This document shows, piece after piece, positions 18,229-27,576 of a stretch of DNA of 64,000 bases. Under the pieces are notes generated by a model that was given only the letters and a program-made list of their open reading frames with translations, ran no database searches and was not told where the DNA came from. Every line of letters begins with the position of its first letter. The stretch's first letter is position 1. Origin of the DNA: Protofrankia sp963555925. Lineage in GTDB: Bacteria; Actinomycetota; Actinomycetes; Frankiales; Frankiaceae. The translations under genes and the position numbers were made by a program. The DNA lies in NCBI GenBank assembly GCA_963555925.1, contig CAUVXJ010000034.1, forward strand, positions 62,001 to 126,000, given 5' to 3'.

Positions 18229-19536
18229 ATGCGGGTCGTCGTCGCAACGGACTGCCGGTTGCACCGATCGCCCGACGGCAGTATCCGGTCGGGCACACCC
18301 GCTGACGCCTATTCCATGTGGTCCCGGTACCTCGACGCCTTCGATTCCGTCACGGTGCTCGCCAGGGTGGCGGCGCCGGCGCAGGCGAACTGGTCGCGCG
18401 GCCCGAGCCATGGCGACGCCGAGATAACCGAGGGCAACATGGGGACCCAGCGCGCCGATGGTCCAGGGGTCACCGTCCACCCGCTCGCCGACTATCGCGG
18501 CGCGCGAGGCTATCTGTGCGCCCTGCCCTCATTGCGCCGCGCCATCGGACGGGTATGCCGCGACGCTGGTGCGGCGTCGTCCGGCACCTGTTACATCGCC
18601 AGAATGCCGAGCCTGGTCGGTACCGCACTGGTCGCCGCGTTGCGGGTGCGCGGTATCCCGTACGCGCTGGAGGTCGTCGGTGACCCGGTGAACATGGCCC
18701 GGCAGCTGCTCGGCGGGTGGGCCGCCGGACCGGCTCGGCGCCAGTTCGCCCGCCAACGCATGGATGCGGCCGCGGTCAGCTATGTTACGATCCAGGTACT
18801 GCAGCGTGACTACCCGCCACCGCCCGATGCGTTCACGGCATCCTACTCGACGGTCCGGCTGCACGAGAGCGACTACAGCACCGAGCCTCGCGGGCAGCTC
18901 GCCCGGCCGCCGGCGCCGGCCCGGCTGTTGGCGATCGGTTCCCAGGAGCACAACCACAAGGGCCATGACGTGCTTCTGGACGCGGTGGCCCGCCTCGCGC
19001 GACACGGCGGCGGCATCACCGTGACGATTGTCGGCACCGGTCGCGGCCACGATGTTCTGGTGGCCAGGGCACGGGATCTCGGCATCGCCGACGTCGTGAC
19101 CTTCGTGACCGTGCTTGACCGGCCCGGGATACGCGCGGCGCTCGACGATGCAGACCTGTTCGTCTTGCCCTCCCGCACCGAAGGACTACCGCGTGTGCTG
19201 CTGGAAGCCGCGGCCCGCGGTGTTCCCGCGATCGCCTCGAGCGTCGGCGGCACAGTGGAACTGCTCGCTGGTGCGGATCTGGTGTGTCCGGGACACCCGG
19301 CCCAGCTCGCCGCCCGCATCGAGGAGGTGCTTGTCTCGCCTGGGCGTCTTGTTGCGATGTCTGTCCGTAACAGAAAAACGGCGGAGAGATATCGTGCCCG
19401 ACTCCTCCAGGAACGCGCCCGGCTCTTCTACGTCGAGTTCGCCCGTCGGGTGACCGAGTCCGGGTTCTCGCCGCCCGGGTCACCGCAACCCGGGTCACCG
19501 CAACCCGGGTCACCGCAACCCGGGTCGCGACTGTGA
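18229..19536 (+). CDS. Glycosyltransferase family 4
   Basis: About 435 residues starting at ATG 18229 with GAGGGGCAGG just upstream (the open frame reaches back to 18157). MRVVVATDCRLHRSPDG is followed by a conventional GT-B fold; the donor domain contains LLAIGSQEHNHKGHDVLLDAV, ADVVTFVTVLDRPGIRAAL and LFVLPSRTEGLPRVLLEAAARGVPAIAS, the EX7E motif. The extreme C-terminus is a PGSPQ-type repeat encoded by a 15-bp tandem repeat (about 19471-19523), not part of the fold. The next glycosyltransferase overlaps its stop, forming a two-gene operon. Confidence 0.88.
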   Translation: MRVVVATDCRLHRSPDGSIRSGTPADAYSMWSRYLDAFDSVTVLARVAAPAQANWSRGPSHGDAEITEGNMGTQRADGPGVTVHPLADYRGARGYLCALPSLRRAIGRVCRDAGAASSGTCYIARMPSLVGTALVAALRVRGIPYALEVVGDPVNMARQLLGGWAAGPARRQFARQRMDAAAVSYVTIQVLQRDYPPPPDAFTASYSTVRLHESDYSTEPRGQLARPPAPARLLAIGSQEHNHKGHDVLLDAVARLARHGGGITVTIVGTGRGHDVLVARARDLGIADVVTFVTVLDRPGIRAALDDADLFVLPSRTEGLPRVLLEAAARGVPAIASSVGGTVELLAGADLVCPGHPAQLAARIEEVLVSPGRLVAMSVRNRKTAERYRARLLQERARLFYVEFARRVTESGFSPPGSPQPGSPQPGSPQPGSRL

Positions 19537-20696
19537 GCGTTGGAGCGCCACGGACGGTGCTGCACGTGGTCGGCTCCATGGACCGGGGTGGCGCGCTGCT
19601 TCGTACCGTCGAACTGATGCGCAGGCTCGATCCGGACGAGTTCCGGTTGGTGTTCTGCGCCCTGGCCGGCGAACCGGGACCCCTTGATGACGAGATCCGC
19701 TCGCTCGGGGGAGATGTGTACCACTGCCGACCCGGCCCAACCTTCCCGCTGATCTTCACCCGGCTGATGCGCCGGCTGCGGCCCTCGGTCGTGCATGTGT
19801 CTGTGGCGACATCCTCGGGGACTGTGCTGGCACTCGCCAGGGTGGCCGGCGTGCCGCGGCGCGTCGCCTACTTCCATACCGGTGAGGATCGGCGACGCAC
19901 CGGTCCGGCAGGGGAACGCCTGGCGCGCGCGGTCGACCGAGGTCTCATCAACGCCGGCGCGACCGACCTGGTGGCGGTGTGCGAGGCCGCCATGCGGGGG
20001 CTCTGGCGTTCGCAATGGCGGGTCGACCCGCGTTGTCGGGTGATCTATGACGGGTTGGCGGTCGAGCCGTTCGGCGTTGCCATCGCAGCCCGGCGGCGTG
20101 CGCTGGAGACCGCGCCGGTGGGCGCGGTGGACCCGATCACCCTGGTACACGTCGGCCGGCCCGGGATGAACGAGAACCGGGTACGCGCCGTCGAGGTTCT
20201 TGCGGCGCTACGGACCCGTGGGGTCGACGCCCGCCTGCAGATCATCGGACGCCACGAGGCCGTCGAGACCACGCAGCTGCTCAGTCTCGCCGCCCGACGC
20301 GATGTCCGTGACCGTGTCGCGCTGCTCGGGGAGCGTGACGACATTCCCCGACTGCTGGTCGCGGCGTCATTGTTGCTGCTCACATCCCAGCACGAGAGTC
20401 TGCCGGACGCTGTGCTGGAAGCATGCGCGGTGGGCACCCCGGTGCTGTCCTGCGATCTGGCCGGTGTCGGGGAGATTTCTCGACTCCTACCGGGGATCAC
20501 CATGCTGCCGCTGTCGGCAGCGGAGGAGATCTGGGCCGACAGTGCGCGGGCGCTGACCAGCGTGCCGCTCTCCCTGGATGACCGACGGGCCGCGTTGCGG
20601 CACTTCGTTCGCTCACCGTTCACAATGGAGAACTGGCAACGGGAACTGACGGCCGTCTGGTCCGAGCGGGTTGCCGCGGCTCTTCCGGCGAGGTGA
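19533..20696 (+). CDS. Glycosyltransferase family 4
   Basis: A 387-residue GT4 enzyme whose GTG start at 19533 overlaps the TGA of the previous transferase. VLHVVGSMDRGGALLRTVELM has the glycine-rich acceptor-side loop seen in PimB/EpsF-type transferases; RVAYFHTGEDRR, VAVCEAAMRGL and the donor domain LLLTSQHESLPDAVLEACAVGTPVLS (EX7E) complete the fold. With its partner it likely extends a cell-surface glycan; specificity unknown. It ends the polysaccharide-related part of the window. Confidence 0.87.
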   Translation: MSVGAPRTVLHVVGSMDRGGALLRTVELMRRLDPDEFRLVFCALAGEPGPLDDEIRSLGGDVYHCRPGPTFPLIFTRLMRRLRPSVVHVSVATSSGTVLALARVAGVPRRVAYFHTGEDRRRTGPAGERLARAVDRGLINAGATDLVAVCEAAMRGLWRSQWRVDPRCRVIYDGLAVEPFGVAIAARRRALETAPVGAVDPITLVHVGRPGMNENRVRAVEVLAALRTRGVDARLQIIGRHEAVETTQLLSLAARRDVRDRVALLGERDDIPRLLVAASLLLLTSQHESLPDAVLEACAVGTPVLSCDLAGVGEISRLLPGITMLPLSAAEEIWADSARALTSVPLSLDDRRAALRHFVRSPFTMENWQRELTAVWSERVAAALPAR

Positions 20697-20878
20697 GAAA
20701 ATACCTGAGCGTGTATCGGCGGGTCGGGCGCACGAATGTCCCGTGGGGGTCGGCCGGCCGTTGTTCATTGTTCGGGTGAATCTTCACCGGCAGGGTCGCC
20801 GGGTCGGTCTGGTATGCTGACACGGCCTTTACCCCGCCCCCGTTCTTCGGCTTTTCCGCATTCTTCGCTCGTTGCCGA

Positions 20879-20938
20879 GGTGCGGCGGCACAAGTTGTTA
20901 CGACCGGGGGCTGTCGTCGTAACTCGTGCCGCCGCACC
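20879..20938. terminator. Long imperfect hairpin downstream of the glycosyltransferase operon
   Basis: GGTGCGGCGGCAC at 20879-20891 pairs perfectly with GTGCCGCCGCACC at 20926-20938, and GTTACGAC at 20897-20904 pairs with GTCGTAAC at 20916-20923; a small asymmetric bulge separates the two helices and the loop is 11 nt. It could be the terminator of the glycosyltransferase pair, though it begins 180 bases after the stop codon, or part of a structured RNA. Confidence 0.6.
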
Positions 20939-21014
20939 AGCTGGAAGGCACCGACGGCCCCACCCCGGTGGGGTGAGTGGGGACGGAGGCGGGGACCGCC
21001 GGTACCTGTTCAAC

Positions 21015-21051
21015 CCTCGGTGGCCAGGGCACGGTAAGCCAGCCACCGAGG
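21015..21051. other. Perfect 10-bp inverted repeat
   Basis: CCTCGGTGGC at 21015-21024 pairs with GCCACCGAGG at 21042-21051 around a 17-nt loop. It lies 77 bases after the previous hairpin in the same non-coding stretch. Another short palindrome, CCCCACCCCGGTGGGG at about 20949-20964, lies between them. Together they suggest a structured transcript or repeated terminators. Confidence 0.6.
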
Positions 21052-21469
21052 AGCTTATGTATTCTCCGGTCGAACCGAGGGCGGCGCGAAAAGGGCCAAT
21101 ATCGCGCCGTCCTCGGCCGGCCGGAGACGGGAAGAACGACTTCACATCCAGCCCCCTTCCGCATGTTTTCCAGCGGCGGTTGGTTGCTGAACTGTTTGGC
21201 AGCTTAGGGCGCGTCAAGCCCAGGCGTCTACTCCCAGTTGGGCGACATCCGTCTCATCGGAATGTGGTTGGTCCGCTGATCGGGGAACTCCGAGGTTACC
21301 GCGACGCGCCGCATACGAGCACCGCGATCCGCCGTCGCCAGAGCCATCCGTGCGTGAACTCCCGGTCCATTCCGACGTATCTGTTTTCTTTCGGCACCGG
21401 TCCGGTGAAATCCCGTTCAGGACGGTATCGCCGCGGACGGATTCCGCCCCGGCAGGAATACCGGCTGGT

Positions 21470-21511
21470 CCCGTGCCCGTGCCCGTGCCCGTGCCCGTGC
21501 CCGTGCCCGTG
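21470..21511. repeat. CCCGTG hexanucleotide tandem repeat, seven units
   Basis: Seven perfect copies of CCCGTG in a row in the non-coding region upstream of gap. Copy number is likely variable by slippage. No gene can be assigned to it. Confidence 0.95.
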
Positions 21512-22050
21512 CGGCTCCCGCAGTCGGGGTCGGCGAACCCGTCGCGTCGCAGCCGTCGCCCGGCGCCACGGACCGGCGCCACGGACCGCACATTTGCATT
21601 CTCGAAGCGATCGGTGTAATGAGCAGGTTGGAGCGTCGACCGAGCCTGTGACTCGCACCGATCAGGCGGGCACCGGTCCGGTCCGGTCCGACCCGGGCGG
21701 CGCTGTGGTCCGGTTCGACCCGGGCGGACCACCCGGGGCCGGCGCTGATGTCGGCGGCGGAGCTGCTGGTGTCCGGGCCGCCGATGTTGATTCGTCGAAA
21801 ATAGTCACGCTGTGTAGATATGGATCTTTTCTGTGGTGGGGCCGCGGGCGGGGTCGGTCCGAGGGTGGATCAAGTCCGTCGGTAACCCACCAAAACCGGA
21901 AAAAGAGCCAGGCAAGCAGGTCCTGGACACGCCGGGCGCCGATCTGTGAGGAGACCAACAGCGATCCGCCTGGATACCGGCCGATGATGTCCAAAGTCGT
22001 TAGGCTCACTGCGACAACGGAAAGCACGCGACGTAGAGGGGTTCCCTGAC

Positions 22051-23058
<1,008 letters not shown>

Positions 23059-23184
23059 CGGCCGCAGCACGATCATGAATCATCCGCGGTCGTTGTCCGC
23101 ATGCCGATCCGGGGGGTCCGGGTGGGCTGACGTGGGACGTTGGAGAACTCCCGCGCGTTTTCTGGAAACTCTGGAGCAAACGGC

Positions 23185-24396
23185 GTGAGAATGATTGACG
23201 ATCTACCGGTCGACGGACGCCGGGTTCTCGTCCGCAGCGACCTGAACGTTCCGCTGGACCGTTCAGGCGACGCGCCCCGCATCACCGATGACGGGCGGGT
23301 GCGCGCGAGTGTCCCCACGATCCGGGCGCTGCTGGACCGGGGCGCCCGGGTGGTCGTCTGTTCCCACCTGGGGCGGCCCAAGGGCGTGCCGGACCCGGCG
23401 TACTCGCTCGCCCCGGTTGCCGGGCGGCTCGCGCAGCTGCTCGGGCGGCCGGTCGCGTTCGCCGGTGACAGCGGGGGTGCCGGCGGTGACATTGCCGGGC
23501 CCTATGCTCAGAAGATCGTCTCTGAACTTGGCGACGGTGAGGTCGCGCTCCTGGAAAACCTGCGTTTCCATCCCGGTGAGACCAGTAAGGACCCGGCGGT
23601 ACGTGCCGCGTTCGCCGACCAGCTCGCAGGCCTGGCCGAGTTCTACGTCGGCGACGCCTTCGGTGCCGTCCACCGGGCGCACGCCAGCGTCGTGGACGTA
23701 CCCACAAGGCTTCCGCACGCCCCCGGTGCGCTGGTGCACACCGAGCTGGCGGTGCTGGCGAGCCTGGCCGGTTCCCCGGCCCGGCCCTACGTGGTCGTCC
23801 TGGGCGGGTCGAAGGTCAGCGACAAGCTCGCGGTGATCCGGGCGCTGCTGCCGAAAGTCGACGCTCTGCTGGTCGGCGGCGGGATGTGTTTCACTTTCCT
23901 TGCCGCGCAGGGACACGGGGTCGGTGGCTCGCTGCTGGAAGCAAGCATGATCGATACCTGTAAGGAGCTGCTGGGCGAGGGTGGGGCCCGGATCGTGCTG
24001 CCCACCGACGTGGTGGTGGCGCAGGAAGTCTCGGCCGACGCGGTCACCGCGGTGGTCCCGGCCGATGCCATTCCCGACGCCGGCAAGGGCCTCGACATCG
24101 GCCCGGCGTCGGTGGCCCTGTTCGCCGATCGGCTGCGCGGTGCCCGCACCGTGTTCTGGAACGGTCCGATGGGTGTGTTCGAGCTCCCGCCGTTCGCGGC
24201 CGGTACCCGGGGTGTGGCCGAGGCCATCGCCGGCGTTGACGGCCTGACCGTCGTCGGCGGCGGAGATTCGGCCGCCGCTGTGCGTGCTCTTGGTATTCCC
24301 GAGGACGCTTTCGGTCATATTTCCACCGGGGGTGGTGCCAGCCTCGAATATCTGGAGGGCACGGTCCTACCCGGTCTTGCAGCGTTGGAGGCGTGA
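23185..24396 (+). CDS. pgk: Phosphoglycerate kinase
   Basis: Transfers phosphate from 1,3-bisphosphoglycerate to ADP. About 403 residues from GTG 23185, chosen because GGAG lies eight bases upstream and the N-terminus (RMIDDLPVDGRRVLVRSDLNVPLD) then matches the family; the frame is open to 23140. Diagnostic segments are the substrate motif RSDLNVP, CSHLGRPKG, LGGSKVSDKL, the nucleotide-site FWNGPMGVFE and VVGGGDSAAAV. It is followed directly by tpiA with stop and start codons interlocked. Confidence 0.98.
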   Translation: MRMIDDLPVDGRRVLVRSDLNVPLDRSGDAPRITDDGRVRASVPTIRALLDRGARVVVCSHLGRPKGVPDPAYSLAPVAGRLAQLLGRPVAFAGDSGGAGGDIAGPYAQKIVSELGDGEVALLENLRFHPGETSKDPAVRAAFADQLAGLAEFYVGDAFGAVHRAHASVVDVPTRLPHAPGALVHTELAVLASLAGSPARPYVVVLGGSKVSDKLAVIRALLPKVDALLVGGGMCFTFLAAQGHGVGGSLLEASMIDTCKELLGEGGARIVLPTDVVVAQEVSADAVTAVVPADAIPDAGKGLDIGPASVALFADRLRGARTVFWNGPMGVFELPPFAAGTRGVAEAIAGVDGLTVVGGGDSAAAVRALGIPEDAFGHISTGGGASLEYLEGTVLPGLAALEA

Positions 24397-25217
24397 TGGC
24401 AACCGACAAGCGGGCCGGCGACAGAAAGAAGCCGCGCGGTAGCGGGCGGCGTACCCTGGTCGCGGGTAACTGGAAGATGAACCTCAACCACCTCGAGGCG
24501 ATAGCGCTCGTCCAGAAGGTGGCTTTTGATCTGAAGCCGGCTGAGTTGGACAATGCCGAGGTCGTCGTTCTGCCTCCGTTCACCGATCTGCGCAGCGTTC
24601 AAACCCTCATCGACGGCGACAAGTTGGCCATCGGTTACGGCGCGCAGGACCTCTCCCCGCACAGCTCGGGTGCCCACACCGGCGACATCAGCGGTTCGAT
24701 GCTCGCCCGGCTGGGCTGCGGCTATGTGGTAGTCGGTCACTCCGAACGCCGCGCCGACCACCACGAGGACGATGCGTTGGTGGCGGCCAAGGCGCGGGCC
24801 GCCTACAGCCACGGGATCACCCCGATCCTGTGCGTGGGCGAGCCCGAAGCGGTGCGGGTCGCGGGTGACCACGTCACCCATGTTCTCGACCAGCTCGACG
24901 GTTCGCTCGACGGGATCACCCCGGAGCAGGCCCACACGCTGGTGGTCGCCTATGAACCGGTATGGGCGATCGGTACCGGGCGGACCGCATCCGCCCAGGA
25001 CGCACAGGACATGTGCGTCGCGATCCGGGGCCGGCTCGCCAAGCATTTCGGCGCGGCGACCGCAGCCGTCGTCCGGATCCTCTACGGCGGGTCGGTGAAG
25101 GCGTCGAGCGCGCCTGAGTTGTTCACCCAGCCCGACGTGGACGGCGGTCTCGTCGGCGGTGCGAGTCTGGATGCGACGGAGTTCGCGGCGATCGTCCGCA
25201 GCGCCCCGCCGAGCTAG
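24396..25217 (+). CDS. tpiA: Triosephosphate isomerase
   Basis: Interconverts dihydroxyacetone phosphate and glyceraldehyde-3-phosphate. About 273 residues; ATG 24396 (a GTG immediately before it is an alternative) shares bases with the pgk stop. VAGNWKMNLN contains the catalytic Asn/Lys, VVGHSERR the electrophilic His, VAYEPVWAIGTG the catalytic Glu and loop 6, and ILYGGSVKASSAPELF the phosphate-binding loop. The first ~20 residues are a basic Lys/Arg-rich extension not found in most TPIs. Confidence 0.98.
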   Translation: MATDKRAGDRKKPRGSGRRTLVAGNWKMNLNHLEAIALVQKVAFDLKPAELDNAEVVVLPPFTDLRSVQTLIDGDKLAIGYGAQDLSPHSSGAHTGDISGSMLARLGCGYVVVGHSERRADHHEDDALVAAKARAAYSHGITPILCVGEPEAVRVAGDHVTHVLDQLDGSLDGITPEQAHTLVVAYEPVWAIGTGRTASAQDAQDMCVAIRGRLAKHFGAATAAVVRILYGGSVKASSAPELFTQPDVDGGLVGGASLDATEFAAIVRSAPPS

Positions 25218-25407
25218 GAGGCCGCTGAACAACGGCGTTCGATCCGCCTGACCGCCTGACCGCCTGATCAGTTGACCAGTTGGCCGGGTGACGACCCGAC
25301 GAGTCGGCGATCGGCACGACCGGTGCGGCAGGTGGTCTGATCCGGGTGTGCTTGGGTGGCTCCGGTGGCGGGATGCGGTCCCGCCGGGAAGGGGCTCAGC
25401 TCAGACC

Positions 25408-27165
25408 ATGCCACGCAAGCATGCGATCACCCGGATCGGCACCGCCGTGGCGGTCCTCGGCCTTGTTGCGGTCGCCTGTACGGGCGCGGGCCACCATGGG
25501 CAGGACTCGTCCGACCCGCCGGGTCCACCCGCCGCGGTCAGTACCCGGATCATCGCACCCTCGGATCGGACCGGCGGGACGCTGCGTGTGGTGATGGCCG
25601 CCGACTGTGATTCCTGGGACCCTCAGCGGACGTCGGCCATCCACTGCTGGAACCAGCAACGCTGGCTCTTCCGGCAGCTGGTGACCTACACGGCGAGCGC
25701 CGGCGTCGCCAAACTGGCGGGGGACCTCGCCACCGAGGTGCCCGCGTCCAAGGACCTGCGCACCTGGACCTACACCATCCGCGAGGGGCTGACCTTCGAG
25801 GACGGCACGCCGATCACCTCCAGGGACATCAAGTACGGGATCGAGCGGGCGTTCGCCACCGATGTGATCACTGGTGGTCCCGGTGAGGTGACGGCGCTGC
25901 TCGCGGACGGCGACACCCCCTATCCAGGGCCTTACCGGGATCCGACTCCCGACCGGCTCGGTCTCACCTCGGTCCAGACGCCCGATGACCGGACCATCAC
26001 GTTCCGGCTGAACCGACCCTTCGCGGACTGGAACCTCGTCATGGCCTCGCCGGTCTCAACCCCGGTGCCGCGTGCCCATGACACCGGCGCCGGGTACGGA
26101 GCGCGTCCGGTCGCCTCCGGGCCATACAAGATCGAAAACTATCGGCCGGGTGAGTCGCTCACCCTCGTGCGCAACCCGTACTGGAGCCCGAAGTTCGACC
26201 CGAACCGGTCTGCCCATCCCGACCGCATCGTGGAGCGGATGGGGCTTTCCGCCGCTGACATCGACAACCGTATCCTCACCGATCAAGCCGATGTCTCCGG
26301 CGACCAGGCCGGGGTGGGGGCGCAGGCCGCAGCCCGGATCGTCGCCAACCCGAGCCTGCGCGCGGACCGCACCGTCGCGGCGCCCACCGGCATCCTGCGC
26401 TATCTGGCAGTGTTGACCAAGGTTGCGCCGTTCGACGACATCCATTGCCGCAGTGCTGTTGCGTGGGCGCTTGACAAACAGGCCCAGCAGGCGGCTCGGG
26501 GTGGTCCGATCACCGGCGGGGAGATCGCCACAACGTTGCTCACGCCGCCTGTGCGGTACTACTCCTGGTTCGACCTCTTCCCGAGTCCAGGCGCCGAGGG
26601 CAACGTTTCCAGGGCCAGGGAGGAACTCGCGGCCTGCGGCCGGCCCGCCGGCTTTGCCACGACGCTCGTCACCGGCTCGGCGCCGCTGGACGTCGCCCAG
26701 GCGGAGGCGGTCCGAACCTCGCTGGCCCGGGTCGGTATCGCTGTCACGGTCAGCGTTGTGGATGATCCGCGATACGCCGCCGCGGTGATCGGGATCCCTG
26801 ATCGTATGCACGCCATGAAATACGGTCTCGCGCTGGCGGCCCGGCGAGGTTATCGGGCGACGCCGTATGCCTTTCTCGCCCCGCTCGCCGATGGACGCCG
26901 GATCAGCCCCCAGAACAACGTCAACATCGCCGAGCTGGATCAGCTCGCGGTCGATGCGGACCTGGACCGCGGCATCCGGACGGCGGACGGGGATGATGCG
27001 GCCGGCGTCTGGACGGCGTTGGATCGAGCGGTCGTGGCGTCTGGCGCCTACATCCCGTTGCTCTACGACCAGGCGCTCAACGTCTACAGTGATCGACTCA
27101 CCAACATCCACTACTCGTCGGCATATATGATGGTGGATCTCGCCTCGCTCGGTGTCGTCCCGTAG
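25408..27165 (+). CDS. Family-5 solute-binding lipoprotein (oligopeptide/nickel type)
   Basis: About 585 residues from ATG 25408. An N-terminal signal (MPRKHAITRIGTAVAVLGL) ends in VAVAC, a lipobox placing Cys near residue 20 at the membrane surface. The mature part follows the SBP_bac_5 layout: GGTLRVVMAADCDSWDP, TWTYTIREGLTFEDGTPITSRDIKYGIERAF and RPVASGPYKIENYRPGESLTLVRNPYW. Such proteins bind peptides, sugars or metals for ABC importers, but no permease or ATPase genes are adjacent. It lies between tpiA and secG, where most relatives have no transporter gene. Confidence 0.88.
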   Translation: MPRKHAITRIGTAVAVLGLVAVACTGAGHHGQDSSDPPGPPAAVSTRIIAPSDRTGGTLRVVMAADCDSWDPQRTSAIHCWNQQRWLFRQLVTYTASAGVAKLAGDLATEVPASKDLRTWTYTIREGLTFEDGTPITSRDIKYGIERAFATDVITGGPGEVTALLADGDTPYPGPYRDPTPDRLGLTSVQTPDDRTITFRLNRPFADWNLVMASPVSTPVPRAHDTGAGYGARPVASGPYKIENYRPGESLTLVRNPYWSPKFDPNRSAHPDRIVERMGLSAADIDNRILTDQADVSGDQAGVGAQAAARIVANPSLRADRTVAAPTGILRYLAVLTKVAPFDDIHCRSAVAWALDKQAQQAARGGPITGGEIATTLLTPPVRYYSWFDLFPSPGAEGNVSRAREELAACGRPAGFATTLVTGSAPLDVAQAEAVRTSLARVGIAVTVSVVDDPRYAAAVIGIPDRMHAMKYGLALAARRGYRATPYAFLAPLADGRRISPQNNVNIAELDQLAVDADLDRGIRTADGDDAAGVWTALDRAVVASGAYIPLLYDQALNVYSDRLTNIHYSSAYMMVDLASLGVVP

Positions 27166-27345
27166 CGAACGGATGTCCAGACGGTTATCGCCGCAGGGTG
27201 GCGCGCCGTTCCTGCGACCGGAACGCCGTGATGTAACTTGGCACGATTGTTGTACCCCTCCACAGTAGGTGTGATCATGGTTCTTCTCGCGCCTCCGGAG
27301 GCTTCATGTGACAACTGGACGACGGCGCGGGAGCAGGTCTAAGAG

Positions 27346-27576
27346 ATGACTGTTGGGCTGTCCATTGCCCTGATCATCACGAGTGTGCTGCTGGTGCTGC
27401 TCGTGTTGCTGCACCGGGCCAAGGGGGGCGGGCTGTCGACGTTGTTCGGCGGTGGCGTGTCCTCCTCGCTCGGGGGTTCTTCGGTCGTGGAGAAGAACCT
27501 CGATCGGCTGACGATCGCCGTCGCGCTGATCTGGATCACGTCCATCATCGGCCTGGGTCTCCTTCTCAAGGAGTGA
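27346..27576 (+). CDS. secG: Preprotein translocase subunit SecG
   Basis: A 76-residue protein with two transmembrane helices (residues 3-24 and about 52-73) and a glycine/serine-rich cytoplasmic loop containing AKGGGLSTLFGGGVSSSLGG, the hallmark of SecG. It associates with SecYE and assists protein export. Its position after the glycolytic genes is conserved in actinobacteria. The next gene's GTG start overlaps its stop. Confidence 0.96.
   Translation: MTVGLSIALIITSVLLVLLVLLHRAKGGGLSTLFGGGVSSSLGGSSVVEKNLDRLTIAVALIWITSIIGLGLLLKE

Larger units (their letters stand above)
20697..22050. other. 1.35-kb non-coding, hairpin-rich region upstream of gap
   Basis: No supported gene. Long open frames exist (for example one of 437 codons from 20736) but their translations are low-complexity Arg/Pro/Gly strings without family features, as expected by chance in GC-rich DNA. 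The region holds several hairpins (20879-20938, 20951-20965 and 21015-21051), a CCCGTG hexanucleotide tandem repeat (21470-21511) and, near 22000-22050, the presumed promoter of the gap operon. Confidence 0.6.

Noticed and set aside
20736..22049. 437-codon open frame upstream of gap
   Set aside because: The translation is Arg/Pro/Gly-rich low-complexity sequence with no family signature, runs through a hexanucleotide repeat and several hairpins, and overlaps equally long frames on the other strand. It is expected by chance in GC-rich DNA.
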